From contig NC_034011.1 in assembly GCF_000346465.2 (NCBI RefSeq), positions 1,654,765-1,718,764 on the forward strand: a stretch of DNA of 64,000 nt, read 5' to 3'. The notes below the pieces were generated by a model. The model was not told the origin of the DNA. It searched no databases and worked only from the letters and a program-made list of their open reading frames with translations. The position numbers were made by a program, and so were the translations under genes. This document shows, piece by piece, positions 1 through 11,422 of this stretch (position 1 is its first letter; every line of letters starts with the position of its first letter). The stretch comes from Prunus persica (taxonomy: Eukaryota > Streptophyta > Magnoliopsida > Rosales > Rosaceae).

Positions 1-1118
1 TACACCAATGCTTATGATATGAGCTGATCAATTTTATATTGAAATCACATTATTTTGAAGGAAAAAATAATAATAAATTGTTGTTAGGATAAAGAACTTG
101 GTGCCACTGATTCAAGGCAAAGTCTTGGTTAAAAAGGTTTTTGTTTTGCAATATTTTAATTTGCCCATGTTATCTGTTAGACTGTTACTCTTGAACTAAT
201 TTGAAATGTCTTCAAAAACACAATTTTAAGATCCACTTGAAATTGAAATCAATATCAACGGAAATCTAGCCCAGTAAAAAAGGACTTTGATTTGCATGTT
301 CGAACCTCTATAGCACCATGGTAGTGTGTGAGAAACACCCCTCTTCTTATAATTTATACTATCACTTGTACTTTAAAAAAAAAATTGAAATCAACAAAAA
401 AAGTTCCACAAAAAATATCATTGTTTCTAAAATAACGTGTGCCCATGTTCTTTGTTGTATATTGTATCTGCCTATATCATATTATATTCTCTCTCTCTTT
501 TTTAATGTTCTTTTTGTGTGTTCCTCTGTATATGGGCTGGCTTTTTTTTGTATATTTCATTTATTTTTTGGTTCTTCAGGCACTGGTTATGTATATGTAA
601 GTGCGCTGTCTAGCAGTTCATGATCTGTCTGAGATGATTTTGCAGAAACAATATAGTAAGTGCCTGAATTAATTCATAGTTTTGCTGCATATATAAGTAA
701 ATAATAGCAAACCAAGTGACCAAGAATCTCTCTGAATTTTTTTTTTATGAGACAATGTGAATGTGCAAAGAATGTTATTTGTTACAAATATCACTCATTC
801 ACTTTTGCTGCAGGCCTTCTCTTCAACTAGTTGAGGGTGAAAAAAACGCATCTGATGATTGATGGCTAGTTACATGAGTTAGAACGCATGTTAGAACTTA
901 GAAGGGATCAACTTGCAGCTTTAAATCTCTGGAAAATCAATTGGAGGCAAAACCAGAGCAAGCAATTTCACACTTTGACTGCTCTTCTGGTTTCTTTTTC
1001 TTTTTTCGTATCTGTTCTGTATTTGTAAGAAGAAGGCTAGGAAGACTTAGAACCACAGTTGCAGCATCTTTCTATAAACCACTTTAACCTGTTTGCAGAA
1101 AGAGATAGAATTAGTCAA

Positions 1119-1173
<55 letters not shown>

Positions 1174-1849
1174 TGGAAGAAAAACTTAAATTAATTTTGT
1201 TGAACAGTTGAAGGGGGTTGACTGTTTATAACATTTGGACAGCAAAGCAAATACAAGTTGACATAGCATTGCATGCCTAACTACCAGTCAATTCATGGGT
1301 AGGTTTTCTTCTGTGGTTTTAGGACTCATTTAACCGTGAGCATTTTACACTTTTGGAGTGTCTGTTTTGGTTGGTTTTGAAGGATTCTTGTCTGTGTTCT
1401 GGGTTTGCTCAACTTTGACTGGTTGGTCTAGGTCTAGGTCTAGGCTTTGGATCAAAGAAAGGAATCAATGTGGTAACCATGAATCGATTCTCAAATTAAA
1501 AGGGGGGAAAAAGTAAAAAACCTACCAGTCAAAAGCCCCTATCAAGCTCCTCTGCATAGAGTTGGCAGAATTTGACAATTGCTCATGAAAACATAAATCA
1601 TGCCCAGAATGTGAAAAATCAATGACTTAAAGAGCACAATTTGAATACAGATATCTGCCCACTGGAAGTCCATCATCAACATAAATTGTAATGCAAAGCT
1701 AGATGTTGTGATTTGTTATTACTATTGTTTCATCCAATATGAATATGGTAAGCAAAATTTGTTGATTTTTCATCAAAATCCTGGTCATTTTGACTGAGAA
1801 CTAGTTTCCCCTATTGCTATCCACATTGGCAGCGAGATATAGAAGGGAC
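1..1849. other. Intergenic or 3' gene end, largely unexplained
   Basis: No sustained coding region is visible. A splice-acceptor-like pyrimidine stretch ending in CAG at 811-813 is followed by a short open stretch that stops at 860-862, and a coiled-coil-like stretch (L-E-R-M-L-E-L-R-R-D-Q) lies near 880-925 but continues only in another frame. These could be the end of a plus-strand gene entering from the left, or decayed sequence. A (GA)n microsatellite sits at 1123-1170. Confidence 0.3.
1123..1170. repeat. (GA)n microsatellite
   Basis: About 24 uninterrupted GA dinucleotides, directly visible. Confidence 0.95.
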
Positions 1850-2152
1850 TTACAAGTCTGCAAGGCATGAGCTCCTGGAATCCAAATCCTCCGGGGGCCG
1901 CCGATAATCCAAGGAGAATGCTGAAGATGGCACTGGAGGGCTAGAGAGCTTCTGATCATGATGCAGAAGAGGGAGGTTCTCAGCTGACGTGTGGCTCGAC
2001 GGAGGCGGAGAGAAAGGTGGAGAGGGGGACGGAGACGGCGAAAATATGTACTTTTGGTTGCCAGGTCCTACACTGATGGGGAGGGGTGAGGGAGGTGTTG
2101 GAGGAGATGATGTTGGAGAAGCATAAACTTTTTTCTCATCATCCTCCTCCAT
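1850..2152 (-). CDS. Small proline-rich hypothetical protein
   Basis: I do not recognise this gene. From the ATG at 2152 the frame encodes 100 residues starting MEEDDEKK, with a proline/serine-rich middle (SPSPSPSPPF-type runs) and a charged C-terminus. No signal peptide or membrane segment is visible. The stop codon TAA overlaps a good splice-donor consensus (TTGTAAGT), so this could also be the first coding exon of a longer minus-strand gene whose next exon would lie below 1850; I could not find that exon. Composition is clearly non-random for 300 bases of otherwise AT-rich DNA, which favours a real exon. A similar low-complexity stretch could arise without being expressed. Confidence 0.4.
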   Translation of the reverse strand: MEEDDEKKVYASPTSSPPTPPSPLPISVGPGNQKYIFSPSPSPSPPFSPPPSSHTSAENLPLLHHDQKLSSPPVPSSAFSLDYRRPPEDLDSRSSCLADL

Positions 2153-3114
2153 TGAAATATTTTTTCTTTTCACAAAATACAAAATAATGTTCTCTCTTTG
2201 TTGGCCTTGGAGGTATGTAATTAGTGTTGCATTAGGAGGACATGCCCTCTGAGGCAATCTCACTTTCCCGGGAGTTTTTCTGTTTGAATCTTAGGTATAA
2301 ACCTAACGGTCATAGGCATGCTCTCCAGCTGCTCATTCCCTGTGGGCGTCTATATATTTTTACATGCCAATTTGGTAAGCTGCTTTCATTTTCTTACATG
2401 GTTTTGGTTTTGTACTTTGGGCTTCGGTCAATATTTTTTTAATAATAATTTTTACTGTTATTGTTGTAATTGGCTCGCTCACCCTCCGTTTGGATGAGGG
2501 AAAATAACTCGAAATTTAGCTATGGATTGGTTCCGAAGTCTCTACATTTCGATTCCTATGGATTAGTTCCGAAGTTGAATTTAAATTTCCGTTAAGTCTC
2601 TACATTTACAAGTTGTCTAATAATTTAAAACAAGACACGTTAATTAGCATTAAATTGCTTTTAGTAGTGTTTGACAAAAAATATAGTCACAAAAGTGCTT
2701 TATGAAGAAGCACAAATTAAGTGTTTTTTCAAAAATCATCCAAAAATCATTTGGGTTTTCAATAAATTTTTAAAAATGCTTCTATTAGAAGAACGTTATG
2801 CTAAGCTCGTCAGAACATCATTTGTGGTCTTTTTTTTTTTTGATGAACTCTTTTGTGGTGATTAATTGGTTGCCAATAAAATCTAAGTTATCAATGTTTT
2901 TCATACCTTTCATTTTGTTGGTCTTATAAGGCCGTTTCTGTGACGATAGAGCCCATATTTTAAAGCTTACAACAAGCCCAAGGGGCACTAGACAAACAGA
3001 TGCCTGTTTTGTTTTTTTTTTATAATTAGTTATTTATATGCACACATTCATCATTTTTATAGTCACAAAATTTTCACTACAGAGTTTCTAAATGATTCTA
3101 GTGTTCATTTCATT

Positions 3115-3149
<35 letters not shown>

Positions 3150-3727
3150 GGGCACGCACAATTATATTGTTATTATGTTCGTTATTTATTAAATTTTATG
3201 GTACTAAAAATATAGTTTTTATGCAAAGTTCAAATTTTTTCATTCTCTTTTAGATGTCTAATTAAAATGTTGGAGGAAATCAAATGTTAGTATATATATT
3301 TTAGAAAAAATACCCCAAATTGCAGAAACGTTTTTGTACCATTTGTCAATTAGAACACCGTTCACCACAAACACATGAAAATTTCTGAACTCAATTTGAA
3401 CTCCTACGCTGATCCATTAGTAACTCATGTTGGGTTAAGATGGGTTGGGTTGGGTTGGGTTGGATTCACATTATCTTTTTGGTCGAACAGGGTTGGATTC
3501 AGATTGAACTGCCCAAGTTTTGCAAACTTAGATCGCATGTTGGCCCACCACTAAGGGCATAATTGGAAATAAAATAAAACACCATAGACCTGTGATGCTA
3601 CGGTACGGGTCTTCTCTTCACTGGTCTGTCAACGATTAGATTAAAAAAAACCTTAAAAAGCCATAGTTCTTCAGAGGCAGAGAGAAAATCAGTCTACACT
3701 CTCAGACTCATAGAGAGATCTGAGAGA
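2153..3727. other. Intergenic; upstream region and leader of the sterol reductase gene
   Basis: AT-rich and without a supported gene. It contains a (TA)n microsatellite at about 3123-3149 and a short TGGGT pentamer run near 3440-3462. The last 60-70 bases before 3728 are purine-rich and probably the 5' leader of the downstream gene. Confidence 0.5.
3123..3149. repeat. (TA)n microsatellite
   Basis: Uninterrupted TA dinucleotides within an AT-rich intergenic stretch. Confidence 0.9.
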
Positions 3728-6700
3728 ATGGGGGAGACGAATACCGTACATTCACCATTGGTGACATATGCTTCCATGTTATCACTGCTTTGTCTTTGCC
3801 CTCCATTTGTAATTCTACTGTAAGTTCTATGTCAATCTGTTTTGTTTCATTTTTTGTTTCTTTCTCTAAGAAATGAATTTTATGTTTCCTTATGTGAAAA
3901 TACGTTTTCTTGGGGAATAATGATTATAGAAAATAATGGGTTATCGTTATTTCTTTGGTTTGGTTGAGAAGTAGGGTCATTGAATCCAAATCTCATCTTG
4001 TTTTTAGTTTTCTTGTTTGTTTCTATAGAAAATATTAATTTTCTGGGAAAATTGTTTCTAAAGAATGCAAAGCAAGATGAATTAGATCTCGAACTGGTGG
4101 AGGGACATGTTCACTTTTTTTCATCTTTTTTCCTAGCTTTGAATACTTGCAGTTTTAAAATCATATACGATTCTTGCATTTTATATTATACAAGGCCCTG
4201 AGATTATATTTGATGTTTATCTCAAATAGATTCATTTGTAATTTAATATCTTTTTGTTCCTTCGTTTTTATATTGCTCTGTTTCGTTGATGAAAAGAGGC
4301 AGGCAGAGAATCCCAATTGAAACTTTTAAGTATTTGATTTTGATTAGTTGGGACGCAATATATAACTCAACATTAGTACAGCTAACCCGAGTTTAAGAAA
4401 ATCCAAATCAGATTTTATGGATGTTAAAAAGCTTGAGTCGTTAGTGTGTTTTTTGTGGCTTTTGAAGAGATGATTTGGTAGGAGAAGAAGTAACAAGTAA
4501 TCATAAAGAGAATCAAAGTAGCCAAGGCATATTTTGGAGTTATAAGAAACTGCATTTATTAAATTGAAATTCTGAAAATTCCTTTTTCTTTTGTTTATTT
4601 ATTTTTTGTTTTCTGTTTTTTGTTTAAAAGAGAAAAGGGATACTCAATTGATAAAACCAAATTGATTGTGATTGAGATCAGAATCTGATACTTATTGCAG
4701 ATGGTATACGATGGTACATGCAGATGGCTCTATTTCCCAAACTTGGGATTACTTAAAGCATCATGGTGTGCAGGGTTTCATTGAAATATGGCCCAGACCT
4801 ACTGCCACTGCCTGGAAAATTATTGCCTGTTATGGTGCTTTTGAAGCTGCACTCCAGCTGCTTTTACCTGGAAAAAGGGTTGAGGGCCCAATTTCTCCAA
4901 CAGGGAATCGACCTGTCTACAAGGTGCTGGATACTCGATTTCTTTATGTGAAAACTCTGTTGCCAAAGTGATTATGTAAACATGGGGTTCCAAATCTTTA
5001 TCTGATGCAAACTCAAGTTATATGCCTTCTCCAAGTCAGTAGATTTTCAAAACTGTATAATTTTTTTTTCTGCATCTGGACATGCATTGGGTCATGTTTT
5101 TGCCATTTTTCCTGCTATTTGTTCAATATGGTTATATATGTATTAATATAGCATGTGCATTGTGCAGGCAAATGGTATGGCAGCATATTTTGTAACATTG
5201 GCTACCCACCTCGGCCTTTGGTGGTACACACTTTTTCCATCAATTCTTAGTGTTTCCTTTTATATAATGCTGTGCATCCTTGAATTCGTATCCCTAGAAA
5301 GGCTGTGATAGTCTTTTTTGGGTTTTTTGGTGGGAATTACTGAGTTATTGACGCAGTGGCCACTATTGTTATCTATGTATTATTAAGCCCCCTTCCCCCC
5401 TAAAAGCTTGTTATTTGTTGTCCTATCTGCCAAGCACCAAACTGTTTTCTAGTGCATTTGATGCCTTTTTCTATGTTAAATTTCAGGTTTGGGATATTCA
5501 ACCCTACAATTGTTTATGACCATTTGGGAGAAATTTTTTCAGCACTCATTTTCGGAAGCTTCATTTTCTGTATTCTCCTGTACATAAAAGTGAGGGTTTT
5601 GTAATTACACTGAGATATAAGTTTATCTGAATTTTAGTTATTTCTCTTGACACAAATTCTTTGTGTGTTCAGGGTCACCTGGCACCATCATCCACCGATT
5701 CTGGGTCTTCTGGGAATGCAATAATTGATTTCTACTGGGTAAGTGTCATTTTTTCTGTTTCATTAATTCAGTTCCTTGCTAGTGGTAAACAGTAGCAACT
5801 CAAATTTTAAGGATGGACAGATCTTTTAGGTCTAACTGAATATATACCCCTAAAACGTACAGATTCAGTATGTGCGTTGCTCTATTATTTATTAATGATG
5901 CGAAGTTGCACATTTGTGACTCTGCCTTTTGACTTAGTTTTTCAAAATATGTGTTATATCCTTTAACTCATACTAAATAAACCATGTAAAAAATGTTTCT
6001 CGACAAGCCAATAGCATCAATAATTGTGTTATCTTTAATCTATCTGAGCAACGGACCCCTGCTTTTCTTTGGTTACAAGCAGTTGGAAATGCACAAAAGA
6101 ATTTATAAACTTGGTTTTCAATCAGGTTCTTAATGGACTGTATCCGAAGAATAATGGAAATGTCACGGTCATGCTGTAGTATTTGATATCTGATGCAATA
6201 CTATTTAAATTAGACTCAGTCAAGGTGAAAAGTACGTTTTTGCATACTGAATTACTGGAGCACCCTGGTATCCCTTTTGATATAATTCATCCCGATCAGA
6301 CATGGATTATTGTGTTGTATGCTATTTTTTGTTACTCTTTCATAGTTGACTAGTTTGATGGACTTCTTGTCTGTATTTCCTTGCACCTTTTCTTTCATTT
6401 TATAAAATTCAAGTTTCCTGCAAGAAAAAAAAAATTTGGTCAAGGCGAAAAGAAAATTAATGGACTACGTCAATGCATTATACTTCATAGCAGCCTATAA
6501 ATAGAATTATTATTGTGTGAGATTTTTATTTTTATTTTTTTTAATGAATCTTTTTATTTTTGGATATGGCCTCATGTAAGAAATTAGTGTTCCCTTTTCA
6601 TTTTTTTAGGGAATGGAGCTGTATCCTCGAATTGGTAAAAACTTTGATATCAAAGTTTTCACAAACTGCAGATTTGGGATGATGTCTTGGGCAGTTCTTG

Positions 6701-9397
6701 CTGTGACCTATTGCATAAAGCAGGTAAATGAATCTTCTCTAATATTTCTTTTTGTCCTTGTCGTTGAGGTCCAATATTTCACTTTAGTCGCTATAGGTCA
6801 AATTTCAATAAACTTACTAGTTACCCTTATGGTAGTTAACATTTTCAAAGCCGTCCACATTTACATTTCCATTACATTGATTGATGGAACATGAATTTTT
6901 GCCGTAATTTCACCAAGGAAGAAAAACCTACGGGATGGAAGGATTATGAAGAAGATTAAATGCGTTCACCTTGTTAACATTTTTTTCCAACCATAGTTTT
7001 TCTAAGATTTGGCTTTTTTTTTCCTTCTTTTGCCAGTATGAAGTTAATGGGACAGTAGCTGATTCAATGCTTGTAAATACTATATTGATGCTGGTTTATG
7101 TGACGAAGTTCTTTTGGTGGGAGGCTGGATACTGGAATACAATGGATATTGCTCATGATCGAGGTTCACATATGCTCTACCTTTTACTTTTTCTCCATTG
7201 TTTGCTGTTGGCATGTCCAAGAGTAACCATCAGATGTGATGCCAATATTTGCTTTAATATTTGAAGGTTTATTTTTTTAACAAAATGAATTTAGCAGTCT
7301 TTTGGGGGCTGATTGCATTGATATTCTATTATGATGGGCTTTGTATTTACCAAGTTTGTTATGGTACTTTGTGGCAAATTTTATACTGCATCCTTAACAA
7401 CTCTGAGAATTTCATGTTGACCATCTTCATATTCATTCTTACCCCTGTAGATTGACCCACAATAATGTTTCTTATTCAGTCAATTTTTTCTCATCCTTTA
7501 CTTGGTTCAGTTCGTGCTTCATCTGACTATGGTTCATTGTACTTTTGTCTCTGACAGCGGGCTTTTATATTTGCTGGGGTTGCTTGGTCTGGGTTCCATC
7601 TATTTATACTTCTCCTGGCATGTACCTGGTCAACCATCCTGTAAATCTTGGAACTCAGGTATAATTTCATCCAGATATGTAGTTTGCCCAATTTATTAAA
7701 AGTTATCAGTCATATGACGGTGTGTTCTAAGTTTGTCAGCTTGTGATTTCCCTATTTTAAAGGCTTATGTCTTGGTCATGCACATTTTCTCTATACGTGG
7801 GGTTCATTATGCATGATTGATGGTTATTATCTAAGCTTCTGCTACTAAAAGTTGGCATGTCTCAATGAGCATGGAGAAAAACAGAATTAAGTTAACCTTT
7901 AGTCTTTGGTTACTGGTTAGGTTGTTTGAATGAATACTGTGAGATGTTCTTGACGTATTCAAAGAATTGAAAATTTTTACATTTGGTCTCATTGCAGCAT
8001 GCACGAAAATTGGGATAAGATCTTGTCTTTATATGGGACAAGGTATTTTTCAGGTCGGAGAAGACTATCTTCTTATTGGAAAATAAGATTCAGTGCCAAA
8101 AGGGGAAAAAAAATGCTCTGGAAAAATAAAAAGAAAAGAAAGAAAATAATTAAAACTTTAGCTAGTGAAAGTCAGGCTGTACTTTCGGCAATTTGAAAGA
8201 ATCGGATTTTACCCATAAACTACAGGAATTTTATGTAGGTATTACAAATTTTAATCCCTGTAAAGGCTGGTTTTTCCACAATGAATGACATTTCTTAGCT
8301 GATTCGTTTATTCTTTTCTTCCTATTTGTTTCTGTGATCATTGGTCTCAAATCTGACAATCTCCAACCTCATGTTCCAGCTAGCACTTTTTATTTTGGTG
8401 GCCGGGATTCTTTGCATATACATCAACTATGATTGCGACAGGCAAAGGCAAGAATTTCGCAGAACAAATGGCAAATGCTTGGTTTGGGGGAAAGCTCCAT
8501 CAAAGGTATTTAGTCTTGTAAAAATTATCATGCGATTATCATACAGTTTGAGATATATTGACTGAAAAAAAAAAATTTGATTTGTACATATCAGATTGTC
8601 GCTTCATACACTACCACATCTGGGGAAACAAAGACAAGCCTTCTTTTAACCTCAGGATGGTGAGTACTTTAGTTCTTTCTGGTAAATATGAAATTGTGCA
8701 TACACATATAACTGAGTTTTTGTGTCAGTGCTTTTCGTTGCACATGGAGAGTTAGTTGAGTGATGCTTTTATTGGTCCACTTCTCTGCACATAGCGTAGT
8801 CTAATTCGTGCATTATGTTATAATTTAAAAGATAAGCTGGCACTTTGAGCTAAAGGCATTGCTGAGGTTATTTGCTCTTCATGCAGGTGGGGTTTATCTC
8901 GTCATTTCCATTATGTGCCAGAAATATCAGCTGCCTTTTTCTGGACTGTTCCAGCTCTTTTCAATCATGTAACCATTTATGTTTAGTGTTCTGTTGTTTT
9001 CTTTGTGTTTGTTGGGACGGGGTACTTGATACTTGGATGTTGTGGAGAACATCTTGCTGAATTTATTATTATCTTTTTCTCCTGCAGTTTCTACCTTACT
9101 TCTACGTGGTGTTTCTTACCATCCTTCTACTTGACCGAGCCAAAAGGGATGACGATCGATGTCGGTCCAAGTAAGCAGATACAGATTCCTGTTACATACA
9201 AATTTAGCTTGACAGTTCGACGAAGACATATCATTCGAAGAATTTTTCATGAAAAAGCCATCAAATTATGAAATGGTTTTGAGCATTTTATATAATTTTG
9301 AATGAGATTTTGACGACGTTCTTCTTGCAGGTACGGGAAATATTGGAAACTATATTGTCAGAAGGTGTCCTACAGGGTCATTCCTGGCATCTATTGA
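3728..9397 (+). CDS. DWF5: 7-dehydrocholesterol (sterol Delta7) reductase, DWF5 type
   Basis: Reduces the Delta7 double bond of sterol intermediates in the endoplasmic reticulum, a step toward campesterol and brassinosteroids. Thirteen exons: 3728-3819, 4701-4923, 5168-5223, 5487-5589, 5673-5738, 6610-6723, 7037-7163, 7558-7658, 8380-8505, 8595-8659, 8887-8968, 9088-9170, 9331-9397; 1305 nt, 434 aa, close to the 432 aa I recall for Arabidopsis DWF5. All introns are GT..AG and phases join cleanly. The protein is a polytopic ERG4/ERG24-family sterol reductase: the start MGETNTVHSPLVTYASMLS, the PGKRVEGPISPTGNRPVYK block, GMELYPRIGK, and the signature LLTSGWWGLSRH near residues 353-364 are diagnostic. 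It ends in GIY, as the family does. Delta14-reductase (FACKEL) is the nearest alternative, but the N-terminal half matches DWF5 specifically. A decayed partial copy lies at 14140-15345. Confidence 0.96.
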
Positions 9398-10437
9398 AGA
9401 GTCCAAGTCCTTTATGCATCAAGCGACGCCTCTCGTTGAGCTTAGTCTTTCTACTCGCAGCCCATCTGGTGAATTGGCAATGCTATTTATATCGTTTCCC
9501 TTCAACTTACTTTCTCTTGATTTTTAATGTAAGTTTGGATGAGTTGTGGTATTAGCCAAGGAAACGTTAGTTATTTATGATATAGAATTTCAGGCTTATT
9601 TTATTGGCTCTCCAACTTGGATCTACCAGAGGATTTTTGGTTTTAATTTTCCCCATGAATTACCATTACGTCTATTTTCTTTTATTGGTTATGTTGGAGC
9701 GCATCGAACACTTAATCTAATCCATGTCATAACTCATTTTATCACATTCCCTAACCACTTGAGCTAACCCCATTGGCATAGGAGGTAAAGAACTCAAAGA
9801 AATTCAACACACTCCAATTTAAACGGTATACAAGGCATGCTAACTGAAAACATAGTACTAAGACAACACAATATAGAGTAGTATGAATTCTTCGGTGTGA
9901 TTGTCACATTGCCAACTTTAGTCTAAGCCGCCTTCTTTCTCATGAACAGCCTCTCGAAGCTAACACTTCCCAAGAACATTAATAATGTACATCATATAAC
10001 TCTTAGATCAAATTTGCAACCATAAAATAAACATTCAAAAAGGAATATAACATCTAACAAACAGAAACTACGAGTCTATTGTTTACTTATATTATAACAC
10101 ATGTACACCTATGTTAGTATCGTCCTCATCGTCCCTATATCACTTACAAACAAAAAAAAGGATGATTATAGTCCCATCCCATTCTTATATGAAATTACCA
10201 AGAAACGTTTTATTTTCTTAAAATTAGAAGACAAAAAAAAAAAAAAAAAATTGCTAAGAGCCGTTGAAGCTAGCCAGAAACCCTAGAGACTAGCCTTGGA
10301 GCTGCCATATACCTCATCTACCAGCCCGACCATAGTCCTGCAGAGCCCAAAACTTTTTTTGTAGCTATATATTTTAGCCAACAAGCGCGTAGCCCAGCCC
10401 GACGAAACGCCTAGGCGTCCAATCCAAATTCCATATT
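9398..10437. other. Intergenic: 3' UTR of sterol reductase and upstream region of the PPR gene
   Basis: No coding signal. Contains an A-tract near 10233-10250. Pyrimidine-rich sequence starting around 10437 looks like the leader of the next gene. Confidence 0.5.
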
Positions 10438-11422
10438 TTGCCCAGCCGTCTTCAACTCCATTTCTCTAACGTCGCTTCTCTTCCTCCTCATTGTTTCTCT
10501 TCAAACCCACCACAACACCCCACCTCACCTCCATTTTTGTTCTTCAATCGGCTCGTCTCCTCCTCAGGTATTTCAAGCTCTTTCTATTCATGCTTTTTCT
10601 TGCTTTACTTTCGACGTCACCATAGTAAGGGCTTGGAGTTTTCATCTTCACCATGTTTTTTTTAGTTTGAAGCAATGCCTGGATATCTTAGCTGAAAAAT
10701 CAAGTCTTTAATTATATGGTGCATGTGATTAGTTTAGCCACTATTGATTGTAGCAGGTGGTGTGTTGGCAGATGTATTTGGAACCTCACTCACCTCACAG
10801 TCCCAGTTCAGCAGTTCCCAGCCAATCTTGGAGGCTTGTTTTGCTTATTTGCTCCCAATCCCCAAAGGGCCAACCAAAACCTATTTATTTTTCAGCTAAA
10901 GCTTCATTTCATACAAGCTGCAGTAACCCAGATATTCACGGGCTCTCAGTGGTGGGCAGATGAAAGTAAGTGCATTTATTTATTTACTTTTTTCCTATTG
11001 AATATTGATCGCTCAAAAGGAAAAGAATTGTGGGGAAAATAGGGCAATTTTAATATCAGGGGAGATTGAGTTACAGAAAGTCTGCTGGGTGGAACAACAA
11101 ACGATTGCAAAATGAACTGGAAGCATTCAAATTTTATTAGATGTAACATTTGTTGAAACTACCCTACCCTTCTTTTCCTTATCATCGGAGGTATAGTCTG
11201 CCTACCAAAGCTTTCCATCTCCTACTCCTATCCTTATTAACAAGGTCGTTTCTATTCGCAGGGACATTCAACATTTTATATAGTCACTCAGTTTTGATTA
11301 CAATGCTATATATACCTTCTCATTTTCATTCAATTTGTGTATATATGGGACCAAAAAGTAATTTCACCCTCTCCTGTAAATTTCTTATGTAGTGCTTGGT
11401 TTGCAGGAAAAATCAAACTTTG
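10438..11422 (+). other. Probable spliced 5' leader of the PPR gene, with a 63-codon upstream ORF
   Basis: A pyrimidine-rich leader ends in a donor at 10567/10568 (CTCCTCAG|GTATTT). A second exon is bounded by an acceptor at 10756 (TAGCAG) and a donor at 10965/10966 (GAAA|GTAAGT). An acceptor at 11406 (TTTGCAG) lies 16 nt before the PPR ATG at 11423. The middle exon carries an ATG at 10772 with an open frame to TGA at 10961-10963. If the exons are joined as inferred, ribosomes would meet this ORF first. The leader could alternatively belong to a separate transcript. Confidence 0.4.

Noticed and set aside
318..623. Hydrophobic open frame of about 100 codons
   Set aside because: It starts from an AT-rich, low-complexity stretch, shows no domain, and has no splice or homology support.
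811..960. Possible last exon and coiled-coil fragment of a gene on the left edge
   Set aside because: Only about 15 codons after a plausible acceptor, and the coiled-coil match needs a frame change. Described in the regional entry but not called as a gene.
3422..3465. TGGGT repeats as a possible telomere-like tract
   Set aside because: The unit is a pentamer, the run is very short, and it does not match the plant TTTAGGG telomere repeat.
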